DNA of 64,000 nucleotides from Mesorhizobium_K sp040049215 (GTDB lineage Bacteria; Pseudomonadota; Alphaproteobacteria; Rhizobiales; Rhizobiaceae). This document shows positions 53,570-61,803 of this stretch, piece by piece. The stretch is from NCBI RefSeq assembly GCF_040049215.1, contig NZ_JBDZDN010000001.1, positions 2,294,001 to 2,358,000 of the forward strand, read 5' to 3'. The position numbers were made by a program, and so were the translations under genes. A model generated the notes under the pieces. That model saw nothing but the letters and a program-made list of their open reading frames with translations, did not search any database and was not told the origin of the DNA. Within the stretch, counting starts at the first letter, position 1. Each line of letters opens with the position of its first letter.

Positions 53570-54543
53570 GTTTCGATGTCGGTCAAATAGGCTACGACCG
53601 TCATATGCGACGTCGCCGCGGTCAGCACGCCGACCAGAAGGACGATCAGCGCGACGCCGGCATAGCCGCTGGCGCCGATCGCGAAATTGCCGAACAAGGC
53701 AGTCGCCTGGTCGGCTTCCGGCGTCGCCAGGTTTCGCGCCGACCAGAAGGACACGACGACGAACACGACGATCGCCGCAATGCCGCCGGCGGCCGCGCCC
53801 TTCATGCCGGTGGAAAGGAAATGCCGCCGGAACTCCTTGGCGATGAAGCGCGCCTCGGCGCCGACGAAATGCAGCACCTCGATGATGTGGCCGTTGCCGG
53901 CCATAGCGCCGCGTGTGGCGAACACCACCGACAGCACGGTCGCCGTCAGCATCAGCGCCAGTGCGGCGATGCCGATCGTCACGGTCGTGCGCGCCATGGT
54001 CACCAGCCGGTCGACCCAGGTGCGGTGATCGTCGAGCGTGGCCTGCGGCACTTCCGCCGCGATCGCCGCGCGCAGCCGGCCGAAATTCGGCGGATAGGCC
54101 TCGTTGATGGTGACGATAACCAGGCGCGGCACCGGCAGCTCGTCTATGTTCAGCCCGGCGCCGAGCCAGGGCTCCAGCAGCCGCGCGGTGGCCTCGCGGT
54201 CGACGATGCGCGCGCCGGTGATCCCCGGAAAGCCGCTCGCCACTTCGGCCGCCTTCTCCAGTGCCGCCTCCATGTCGAGCCCTTCGGCCGGCTTGATCTG
54301 GATCGTCGCCTCGCGCGAGATCTGGCTCTCCCAGACGGCCGCCGTGTCGCGCACCAGCGTCACCGCGCCGAGCGTCAGGCAGGACAGGAAGGTCATGATG
54401 GCGATGACCGAGATCAGCGCGCGTCCGGCGACATTCTGCGCCGGAACGATGGGCGCCATGCGCCGCTGTGTACGCGGTAGGGCGGCTTCGCCGTCGGCGA
54501 TGCCGTCTTCGGTGAAGCTCGCTCCGGGCACGATCTCAGTCAT
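53554..54543 (-). CDS. ftsX: Cell division protein FtsX
   Basis: A 329-residue inner-membrane protein with four membrane segments (about residues 45-70, 195-220, 240-270, 290-320) and an extracellular loop. The C-terminal MacB/FtsX permease region is typical. With FtsE it activates peptidoglycan hydrolases at the septum. Its start lies inside the ftsE stop region (8-base overlap at 54536-54543), so the two are coupled. Its stop sits in a small tandem repeat. Confidence 0.9.
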   Translation of the reverse strand: MTEIVPGASFTEDGIADGEAALPRTQRRMAPIVPAQNVAGRALISVIAIMTFLSCLTLGAVTLVRDTAAVWESQISREATIQIKPAEGLDMEAALEKAAEVASGFPGITGARIVDREATARLLEPWLGAGLNIDELPVPRLVIVTINEAYPPNFGRLRAAIAAEVPQATLDDHRTWVDRLVTMARTTVTIGIAALALMLTATVLSVVFATRGAMAGNGHIIEVLHFVGAEARFIAKEFRRHFLSTGMKGAAAGGIAAIVVFVVVSFWSARNLATPEADQATALFGNFAIGASGYAGVALIVLLVGVLTAATSHMTVVAYLTDIETRQTD

Positions 54544-55195
54544 AGATGTCGAGCCTTCCGCCGGACAGGATCATGCGCCTGGCATCGACCTGCTCCATCA
54601 GGCCGAGGTCGTGAGTGGCGATCACCACCGCGGTGCCGAGCCGGTTGAGCTCGATGAAGAGCCTGAGCAGCCGGCGCGCTAGCGGCGGGTCGACATTGCC
54701 CGTCGGCTCGTCCGCGAGCAGGATCTCGGGTTGCTCGATGAGCGCCCGTGCGATCGCCGCGCGCTGCTTCTCGCCACCCGACAGCACCGGCGGCAGCACA
54801 TGCATGCGTTCACCGAGCCCCACCCATTTCAGCAGCTCGGTTACGTCGTTCTTGTAGCTCGCCTCGTCGCGCCCGCGCACGCGCAGCGGCAGCGCGACGT
54901 TCTCGTAGGTGGTCATGTGGTCGAGCAGGCGAAAGTCCTGGAACACGACGCCGATGCGCCTTCGGATATAGGGCAGCTCACGCCGGCTGATGCGCGAACG
55001 GTCCTTGCCGAACACGGAGATCAGGCCGCGCGTCGGCTTCAGCGACAGGAACAGCAACCTGAGCAGCGAAGTCTTGCCGGCGCCCGATGGTCCGCTCAGG
55101 AACTGGAACGATCGCGCGGGGATTTCGAACGACAGGTCGCGCAGGATTTCCGCGCCCATCCCGTACCGCAGCCCGACATTTTCAAAGCGGATCAA
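54536..55195 (-). CDS. ftsE: Cell division ATP-binding protein FtsE
   Basis: A 219-residue ABC ATPase: Walker A GPSGAGKTS, signature LSGGEKQRAAIARAL, Walker B ILLADEPTG, and IATHD (switch His). Beginning MIRFENVGLRYG as in FtsE. It powers FtsX. The upstream gene is divergent. Confidence 0.95.
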   Translation of the reverse strand: MIRFENVGLRYGMGAEILRDLSFEIPARSFQFLSGPSGAGKTSLLRLLFLSLKPTRGLISVFGKDRSRISRRELPYIRRRIGVVFQDFRLLDHMTTYENVALPLRVRGRDEASYKNDVTELLKWVGLGERMHVLPPVLSGGEKQRAAIARALIEQPEILLADEPTGNVDPPLARRLLRLFIELNRLGTAVVIATHDLGLMEQVDARRMILSGGRLDIYD

Positions 55196-55385
55196 ATGCT
55201 GGAGACCTCGAATGCGGCTTCGCCAATTTCGGCACGGGCGAAACCGTTGGAGTTGCCGCCGACCATCGGTCCCGCATGGTTAATCGCCGGTTAATTTTGG
55301 CCTCTGGTCGTGAAACGTTAACCATTTCGGTCTACCTGCGGATGACGGGGCGAATGACACGGGTTCGAAAGGATGGTCGGCTCAC

Positions 55386-56057
55386 ATGGCTGACGGGTCG
55401 AGGCCACGCGCCGTTTCGGGCGAAATCATGACGGACCCGCCGGCCGACGCGCCTGACCGTCCGGCCCGTGAGGGCGCCGGCGCCGGCGATGTCATCGAGG
55501 CCGAATACATAAGCCTTCCCCCGGAGCGCCCGCCCTCCGAGCCGCAGCGCGCCGAATCGGACGCTCACGAAGCTCCCGTTTCCATCGGATCGGCTGCGCC
55601 GCCGCTCGGCGGCATGGAGATGCTGCGCCGAAAAGCCGCCGCCGCTCCACCGCAAAAGGTCGCGCGCGGCGGCCCGCTATTCTGGACACTGGGCATCGGG
55701 CTTGCCGCCGCTGCCTTTTGGGTTTCCGGCGGTCATGTGCTCGTTCGCAACGCTTCCATCATCGGCATCGAGACTCCCCGAAGCGCGCTGCGGATTTCCG
55801 GCGTGACGTCGCGTGTCGATGCGTCGGGTGCGCGGCCGGTGCTTTTCATCGACGGCGAGGCAGCCAATGACGGCACTGCAACCGAACACCTGCCGCCGCT
55901 CGATATCGCGGTCGCCGGCAATGACGGCCTCGTCACCTACTACAGGTTGGGGACAGCGGGCCGCCCGATGGCGCCTGGCGAAACATTCGCCTTTTCCAGC
56001 CGCCTCGATGTGCCTAAGAACGGAGTGAAGACCGTTTCGGTCACCTTCGCGGAATAG
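55386..56057 (+). CDS. DUF3426-like membrane protein without zinc ribbon
   Basis: A 223-residue protein. Residues 1 to about 95 are polar and Pro-rich; one membrane helix (FWTLGIGLAAAAFWVSGGHVLV) follows, then a C-terminal Ig-like domain (ISGVTSRVDASG, FIDGEAANDGTATEHLPPLDIAV, SSRLDVPKNGVKTVSVTF). It resembles the zinc-ribbon/DUF3426 protein near ftsE in rhizobia, but no CxxC ribbon is at the N-terminus or upstream. ATG at 55386 or 55428. Function unknown. Confidence 0.7.
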   Translation: MADGSRPRAVSGEIMTDPPADAPDRPAREGAGAGDVIEAEYISLPPERPPSEPQRAESDAHEAPVSIGSAAPPLGGMEMLRRKAAAAPPQKVARGGPLFWTLGIGLAAAAFWVSGGHVLVRNASIIGIETPRSALRISGVTSRVDASGARPVLFIDGEAANDGTATEHLPPLDIAVAGNDGLVTYYRLGTAGRPMAPGETFAFSSRLDVPKNGVKTVSVTFAE

Positions 56058-56068
56058 GAACGCGGAAA

Positions 56069-56611
56069 ATGCCAGTCGTCAGGGGCAAGGAGATCGAGGT
56101 CCTGTTCTCGGCGTCGGCCATCGCCCGGCGCAATCTGGAGCTCGCCAAGGAGATCGCAGGCAAGGACTACACCGACCTCTTGGTCATCTCGATCCTCAAG
56201 GGCTCCTTCATCTTCGCTGCCGACCTCATCCGCGCCATGCATGATGTCGGCTTGTCGCCCGAGGTCGAGTTCATCTTCATCTCCAGCTACGGCGCCGGTA
56301 CGACCAGCGGCGAGGTGAGGGTGCTGCGCGACATCGACAATGAGGTCGCCGGCCGCGACGTGCTGCTCATCGACGACATCCTGGAATCGGGAAAGACGCT
56401 GAAGTTCACGCGCGAGCTGATGCTGTCGCGGGGCGCAAAAAGCTGTTCGATCGCCGTGCTTCTCGACAAGCGCATGCGCCGCCAGACGACGCTCAATGCC
56501 GACTATGTCGGCTTCGACTGCCCGGACTATTTCGTCGTGGGCTACGGCATGGACGTGGCGCACGCCTTCCGCGAACTGCCTTTCGTCGGCATCGTCAAGG
56601 GCGATGCCTGA
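56069..56611 (+). CDS. hpt: Hypoxanthine phosphoribosyltransferase
   Basis: A 180-residue enzyme with the PRPP-binding motif VLLIDDILESGKT and LLVISILKGSFIFAADL; C-terminal DYVGFDCPDYFVVGYGMD is the purine-binding hood. It salvages hypoxanthine and guanine to nucleotides. Starts 12 bases after the DUF3426-like stop, probably the same transcript. A palindromic repeat follows immediately. Confidence 0.94.
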   Translation: MPVVRGKEIEVLFSASAIARRNLELAKEIAGKDYTDLLVISILKGSFIFAADLIRAMHDVGLSPEVEFIFISSYGAGTTSGEVRVLRDIDNEVAGRDVLLIDDILESGKTLKFTRELMLSRGAKSCSIAVLLDKRMRRQTTLNADYVGFDCPDYFVVGYGMDVAHAFRELPFVGIVKGDA

Positions 56612-56615
56612 GCAG

Positions 56616-56662
56616 GCATCGGGACCAAAAGTAGAAAGCCGGTTTTTGGACTAATCCGATGC
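56616..56662. repeat. Rhizobial intergenic palindromic repeat (copy 2)
   Basis: Arms GCATCGG and CCGATGC enclose CCAAAAGT, then CGGTTTTTGG. It has the same layout as copies at 25522 and 61667. It lies just after the hpt stop. Confidence 0.6.
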
Positions 56663-56718
56663 TCAGTCAAAAGTTCAGATCGTCCTTTTGTGCGTCCGAA
56701 CGGACGCACGGCGATCTG

Positions 56719-57354
56719 ATGACGCTCGAACTGCACGGCTATCGCTACAGCGTCTATCTGCGCATCGTCGCCATGACGCTCACCGAGAAGAACCTCGCCT
56801 GGACGCATGTCGAGGTTGATCCCTTCGCGGAAACGATCCCGCAGGCCTATCTCGCGCTCAATCCTTTCGGACGCGTGCCGACGCTCGTTCATGACGGTTT
56901 CGTGCTCTACGAAACGACGGCGATCACCCGCTATGTCGACGAGGCCTTCGCCGGCCTCGCGCTGCAGCCCGCCGATCCGCAGGACCGCGCGCGCATGAAC
57001 CAGATGATCGCCGTCGCCGACTCCTACGGCTACTGGCCTATGGTCCGGCAGGTCTTCTCGCATCGCGTTTTCAGGCCCGCTCAAGGAACCGCAAGCGACG
57101 AGGCTGTGATCGCCGAAGGGCTGCGGAAGTCGAAGATGGTGTTTGCGGCGTTGGACGGACTGGCGTCGGGAGGCCAATTTCTCGCCGGTCCGTCGCTCTC
57201 GCTGGCCGACCTTCATTTCGGCGCGATGGTCGCGTATTTCACCGCGGCGGCAGAGGGCCGCGCGGAGCTATCGTGTCACCCCAAGCTGTCGGATTGGTGG
57301 GCGGCATTCTCGGGACGAGCGTCGCTCCTGCGAACGGAGCCGGGCCTGCCGTAG
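56719..57354 (+). CDS. Glutathione S-transferase family protein
   Basis: A 211-residue protein starting MTLELHGYRYSVYLRIVAMTL. The thioredoxin-fold half has LNPFGRVPTLVHDGFVLYETTAITRYVDE with the cis-Pro and the SNAIL-like ET element; the C-terminal helical half includes FLAGPSLSLADLHFGAMVAYF. It conjugates or reduces substrates with glutathione; specificity unknown. ATG at 56719 chosen over 56659, which overlaps the repeat. It is convergent with the TIGR02302 gene. Confidence 0.9.
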   Translation: MTLELHGYRYSVYLRIVAMTLTEKNLAWTHVEVDPFAETIPQAYLALNPFGRVPTLVHDGFVLYETTAITRYVDEAFAGLALQPADPQDRARMNQMIAVADSYGYWPMVRQVFSHRVFRPAQGTASDEAVIAEGLRKSKMVFAALDGLASGGQFLAGPSLSLADLHFGAMVAYFTAAAEGRAELSCHPKLSDWWAAFSGRASLLRTEPGLP

Positions 57355-57367
57355 TCTTGCCGGAAGC

Positions 57368-60031
57368 CTATTTCATCTCCAGCAGCCGTTCCAGGTAGCT
57401 GCGCTCGAGTTCCGGGCTCAGCGCGTTGCCGAGCCGCTTGCGGATCGCTTCGAGAATCTGGCGGGCGCGCTGAACGTCGATCTCGTCGGGAACCGTCACC
57501 GAATCGCCGAAATCCGGACCGGTGGTGGCGCGCGGGCGGCCGAGCGGGTCGCGGTCGGCGTTCTGCTGGCGGCCGCCTTCCTGGCCGCCGCCATCCTCGC
57601 CCTGCATGGCCTGCATCATCTGGTTCATCATGTCCTGCGCGCCCTTTCGCAGGGCTTCCAGGGCGCGGCCCTGCTCGCCGACGGCGCGGTCGCCTTCGCC
57701 CTTGCCGAGCGAGCCTTCCGCCTCGCCCATCGCCTCGCCGGCTTCGCCAAACCCTTCGCCGGGCTGCATGCCCATGCCTTCGAGGCTCTTCGTCAGCGCT
57801 TCGAGGTCGCCCTGCAGCTGGCCCTGCCCCTCCTGCAGTTGCTTCATCGCCTCTGCAAATTCCTCGGGCGTCATCGGCTGGCCCTGGCCCGGTTGTTGGC
57901 CCTCCTGCTCGCCCGGTTGCTGGCCTTGCCCGTTCTCGCCCCGCTGCTCGCTGCGGTCCTGGCCGCGCTGCTGCTGGTCGCGCCGCATCTGGTCCATGCG
58001 GAACGTCTCGTTCATCATCTCCTGCTGGCGGCGCATGATTTCGCCGAGCTTGTCCATCTGCTGGCGCATCTCGGAGTTCTGCTGGCCGTTCTGGCCCTGC
58101 TGCTGGCGGCCCGCCTGCAGATTGTTCATCATCTGCTGCAACTGCGCCAGAAGGTCCTTGGCCTGGTCGCGGTTGCCCGATTTCGCCAGGTTCTCGATCT
58201 GGTCGAGCATCCTCTGCAGGTCGTTCTGGCGCAGCTCCTGCCCGTCTTGCGGCATCTGCTGGGCCATGTTCGGGTTCTGCATCGCGCGCTCGGCGAATTC
58301 GCGCAGGAACTCGTCCATGGCCTGGCGCAGCTCGGCCATCAACCGGTCGATTTCCTCGTCGGACGCGTTGTTGTCCAGCGCCTGCTGCAGCGCCTCCTGC
58401 GCCTGGCGCAGGCGCTTCTCGGCGGCCGAGAGGTCGCCGTCCTCGATCGAAAGCGCCATCTCCCACATGTAGTCGGCGACCGCGCGCAGTTCCTCGTCGG
58501 TGCGGGCCATGACCAGCTTGGTGCGCCCGGTCATGATGCCGAGATAGTGGGAGGGGTTGTCGAACGTGTCCTCTGGCCGCAGCGTGATCGCGTCGATCAG
58601 GTCGAGCGCGTCCCGCTTCCGGTTGGCGTCGAGCGAAAAGATCTTGCGGTGCTCCACCACCGCCCTGGCGAGCGGATTGGTGAAGATGCGCTCGGGCATG
58701 GCGAACGTCTTCGTTTCCGACGTCGCTTCCTGGCCGGCGGCGTCGGTCGCCTTCAGGGTCAGCTTGATTCGCGATCCCGCCCAGACATGTTCGGTCAGGT
58801 CTCGCGAGGTCTTGGCGGCAGGCCCCTTGGCGTCGCGTCGGGGCAGGGAGAGCTTCATCTCCGGCTTGCCATAAAGCGGATGCGCGTCGGCGGCCGGCGC
58901 GTCCTCCAGCGCGAAGTCGGCGATCGCCTCCGTCGCGCCATAGTCGTCCTCGACCTCGTAGGCGAGTTCCAGCGCGCCGTTCACCGCGCGCTTGGGATCT
59001 TCAGAGAAACGGATCGCCGGCGGGTGGTCGGCCGTCACGGCGAAGACCCATGTCGAAAGCTGGCGGTCGCCGGACTTCAGCGACAGCGTGCCGTCTGTCG
59101 TCAGCTTGCCGGCAAACTGCCGCGCACCCGTGGCTAAGGTGGCTGCTGGTGCGGGCACGGCGGCTGCCACTTCCGAACTTGTGGTGACGCCTTGCGGCTC
59201 GATGTCGCGCGTGTTGCCGGCAGCGTCCGTGAAGACCAGCGTCTCCTCGCCCGATCCGCCGGTCACGCGCAGCGACAGCTCGCTGTTTTCGGGCACGGTG
59301 AAGGAGGACGGCGGCGGCGGGGCCGCGGTCTCATTCGCCGCCTGGCCGCTTATCTCAGTGTTGTTGCTCGAGGTCAGGAAGACCGGCGCCTTGCCGGTAT
59401 AGGCAGGCGGCGTCACCCAGGCGTCGATGCGCGGCGGGATCGTCTCCATCCAGCCATGCGCCCGGAACCCATCGCCGATCCGGCCGCCCAGCGGCCCGAA
59501 CGAAAACGCGAACGCCGTCACCAGGAGCAGCATCGCCGTCGCGCGCAGTCCCCAGGGATCGCGCTCGGGAACGCGCGTGCGCGGCAGGTCGCCGCCGACA
59601 CCTTCCAGGCTCGCGGCCATGCGGCGCTGATGTTCGCGCCACAGCGCCTCCGCAAAGGCGCCGCCCTGGGCGCCATTCTTCCCGGACGGCCGGTCGGTCT
59701 GTACCAGCACCGGTGTATGTGCGAGCTTGTTGGCGCGCTCGATGCGGCGGTCGATCTCGCCCGCCGTCGGGCGGCGGTAGAAGCGCAGCGGATAGAGGGC
59801 GGCAAGCGCGGCGATGCCGAGCGCGATCATTGCGGCGAGCCGGACCATGTCGGGCAGGGTGCGGAAGACACCGAGCCACGACAGGCTGAGGAACAGGCTG
59901 ACGATCACCAGAAGGGGGAGGACGAGCGGCCAGCCGCGTTCGACGATGACAGTTGCGCGGACCGCCAGGCGCGCCCGCGCAAGTCTTGTCGTCAGACCTA
60001 GGTCAGTTCCTGCCGCATTGGTTTCCGTCAT
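57368..60031 (-). CDS. TIGR02302/DUF4175 family membrane protein
   Basis: An 887-residue protein with two to three N-terminal membrane helices (WPLLVLPLLVIVSLFLSLSWLGVF region and near residue 70), a large periplasmic part and a long Gln/Met/Gly-rich C-terminal coiled region (MMNNLQAGRQQQGQNGQQ). It is a conserved Hyphomicrobiales family of unknown role, found after lysA as here (123 bases). The C-terminus (PDEIDVQRARQILEAIRKRLGNALSPELERSYLERLLE) is well conserved. Confidence 0.9.
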   Translation of the reverse strand: MTETNAAGTDLGLTTRLARARLAVRATVIVERGWPLVLPLLVIVSLFLSLSWLGVFRTLPDMVRLAAMIALGIAALAALYPLRFYRRPTAGEIDRRIERANKLAHTPVLVQTDRPSGKNGAQGGAFAEALWREHQRRMAASLEGVGGDLPRTRVPERDPWGLRATAMLLLVTAFAFSFGPLGGRIGDGFRAHGWMETIPPRIDAWVTPPAYTGKAPVFLTSSNNTEISGQAANETAAPPPPSSFTVPENSELSLRVTGGSGEETLVFTDAAGNTRDIEPQGVTTSSEVAAAVPAPAATLATGARQFAGKLTTDGTLSLKSGDRQLSTWVFAVTADHPPAIRFSEDPKRAVNGALELAYEVEDDYGATEAIADFALEDAPAADAHPLYGKPEMKLSLPRRDAKGPAAKTSRDLTEHVWAGSRIKLTLKATDAAGQEATSETKTFAMPERIFTNPLARAVVEHRKIFSLDANRKRDALDLIDAITLRPEDTFDNPSHYLGIMTGRTKLVMARTDEELRAVADYMWEMALSIEDGDLSAAEKRLRQAQEALQQALDNNASDEEIDRLMAELRQAMDEFLREFAERAMQNPNMAQQMPQDGQELRQNDLQRMLDQIENLAKSGNRDQAKDLLAQLQQMMNNLQAGRQQQGQNGQQNSEMRQQMDKLGEIMRRQQEMMNETFRMDQMRRDQQQRGQDRSEQRGENGQGQQPGEQEGQQPGQGQPMTPEEFAEAMKQLQEGQGQLQGDLEALTKSLEGMGMQPGEGFGEAGEAMGEAEGSLGKGEGDRAVGEQGRALEALRKGAQDMMNQMMQAMQGEDGGGQEGGRQQNADRDPLGRPRATTGPDFGDSVTVPDEIDVQRARQILEAIRKRLGNALSPELERSYLERLLEMK

Positions 60032-60154
60032 CGGCCCTTCCAGCCGCCGCGCGCATGCGCGGCTTCAGGAATCGAAGAATAGCAGCAAGTGCGGCAAAGG
60101 CGAGGCGGTTCGCCAAAACGTGATCGGGCTGTCACCAGACGATGTCGGAGCAGA

Positions 60155-61420
60155 TCAGAGCCAGTCCGGCACCGAATCCAGTGCAATCAGCTCTTCATAG
60201 GTTCCGCGCGGACGCACCACGTGGAAGCGGTCGCCGTCAACCAGCACCTCCGGCACCAGAAGTCGGGAATTATAGGTGCCGGCCTGCACCGCGCCATAGG
60301 CGCCGGCCGTGCCCACCGCGATCAGGTCGCCGGACTTCAGCTTCGGCAGGTCGCGGTCCAGGCCGAGGAAATCGCCGGTCTCGCAGACCGGGCCGACGAC
60401 ATCGGCCGTCATGCGCGGCGCGTCCGCCGCGGGCTCGACGACAGGGCGGATGTCGTGGAAGGCGTCGTACAGCGTCGGCCGGATCAGGTCGTTCATCGCC
60501 GCGTCGACGATGAGGAAGTTCTTGGCGTCGCCTTCCTTTGCGTAGATCACCTGCGCCACCAATATCCCGGCATTGCCGACGATCAGCCGGCCCGGCTCGA
60601 ACATCACCTTGAGGCCAAGCGGTGCGATCCGCTTCCTCACGATTTCCGCATAGGCGTCGGGCAGCGGCGGCGGGTCATTGTCGGTACGGTAGGGGACGCC
60701 GAGCCCGCCGCCGAGGTCGACATGCTCGATCCTATGGCCGTCGGCCTTCAGTGTCCCGACCAGTTCGGCCAGCAGCGCGAAGGCGTCGTCGAAGGGCTGC
60801 AGATCGGTGATCTGGCTGCCGATATGCATGTCGATGCCGGCGACCTCGATGCCCGGCAGCTCGGCGGCGCGCGCGTAGACCGCCCGCGCGCGCTGCCATT
60901 GTATGCCGAACTTGTTCTCGGCCAGCCCGGTCGAAATCTTCCTGTGCGTCCTGGCGTCGACATCGGGATTGATGCGCAGCGACACGCGCGCCTCCCGCCC
61001 GAGCGCGACGGCGCGCGCCGACAGCAGCTCCAGTTCGGGCTCCGACTCGACGTTGAAGCAGAGGATGCCGGCATCGAGCGCAAAGTCCATTTCCCGTGCC
61101 GTCTTGCCGACGCCGGAAAACAGGATCTTTTCCGCCGGAAAGCCCGCCGCGAGCGCCCGGCGCATCTCGCCTTCCGACACCACGTCGGCGCCGGCGCCGA
61201 GCTTGGCGAGCAGCTTGAGCACCGCCTGGTTGGAATTCGCCTTCAGCGCATAGCAGACCAGGCTGTCCATGCCGGCGAATGCCTTGGCGAACACGCGGTA
61301 GTGCCTGGTCAGCGTCGCCGTCGAATAGCAGTAGAAGGGCGTCCCGACGACCGCCGCGATCTCCGGAATGGCAACGTCCTCGGCGTGCAGCACGCCGCCC
61401 TGATAATGGAAATGGTTCAT
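60155..61420 (-). CDS. lysA: Diaminopimelate decarboxylase
   Basis: A 421-residue PLP enzyme starting MNHFHYQGGVLHAEDVAI. It has VCYALKANSN with the PLP Lys, HVDLGGGLGVPY, EPGRLIVGNAG and CETGDFLG (partner-subunit Cys). It catalyses the last step of lysine synthesis. It follows lptM by 19 bases and precedes the TIGR02302 gene. Confidence 0.96.
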   Translation of the reverse strand: MNHFHYQGGVLHAEDVAIPEIAAVVGTPFYCYSTATLTRHYRVFAKAFAGMDSLVCYALKANSNQAVLKLLAKLGAGADVVSEGEMRRALAAGFPAEKILFSGVGKTAREMDFALDAGILCFNVESEPELELLSARAVALGREARVSLRINPDVDARTHRKISTGLAENKFGIQWQRARAVYARAAELPGIEVAGIDMHIGSQITDLQPFDDAFALLAELVGTLKADGHRIEHVDLGGGLGVPYRTDNDPPPLPDAYAEIVRKRIAPLGLKVMFEPGRLIVGNAGILVAQVIYAKEGDAKNFLIVDAAMNDLIRPTLYDAFHDIRPVVEPAADAPRMTADVVGPVCETGDFLGLDRDLPKLKSGDLIAVGTAGAYGAVQAGTYNSRLLVPEVLVDGDRFHVVRPRGTYEELIALDSVPDWL

Positions 61421-61439
61421 CTTGCAGGTTTGGGAACGG

Positions 61440-61646
61440 TCAGAGAAGCGGATCGAGCAGGAACGGCTTGTCCTTGTCCGGTTTCGCCGGCTCGGGCGGC
61501 AGCGGCTCGCCTGCCTTCTCGGCTTCCTTGCGCGCGTCGACCTGTGCCTGGTAGGGGGAATCGAGGCTCGACTTGCGTCCGCAGCCGCTCACCACCAGAG
61601 CAGCCAGCAACAGTGCGATCGCCGCGAAAATCCTGCCGCCGTTCAT
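61440..61646 (-). CDS. lptM: LptM-family small lipoprotein
   Basis: A 68-residue lipoprotein: signal ending LVVSGCGRKSSLDSP, where Cys is lipidated and the following GRKSSLDSP matches the conserved LptM start (CGxKGPLxxP). A Lys/Pro-rich tail follows. In enterobacteria LptM assists LptD/E assembly. It sits between argH and lysA as in other rhizobia. ATG at 61646 (MNGGRIF) or 61655. Confidence 0.85.
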   Translation of the reverse strand: MNGGRIFAAIALLLAALVVSGCGRKSSLDSPYQAQVDARKEAEKAGEPLPPEPAKPDKDKPFLLDPLL

Positions 61647-61666
61647 CGAGCCCATCCGTCCGCGTG

Positions 61667-61710
61667 AGCAATTCCAGGAAAAGTGGAAACCGGTTTTCCG
61701 TCCGGAATTG
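61667..61710. repeat. Rhizobial intergenic palindromic repeat (copy 3)
   Basis: Arms GCAATTCC and GGAATTGC surround GGAAAA/TTTTCC and GAAACCGGTTTTC. The cleanest copy in the window, lying between argH and lptM. Confidence 0.75.
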
Positions 61711-61803
61711 CGATGATCATAGAACCAAAAAAATCAGTCCGCCGCTTGTAGCGAAAATTTTCCGGCTTTGCACCCGGCAAATCAAGCCGGCCCCGAGGTC
61801 GCC

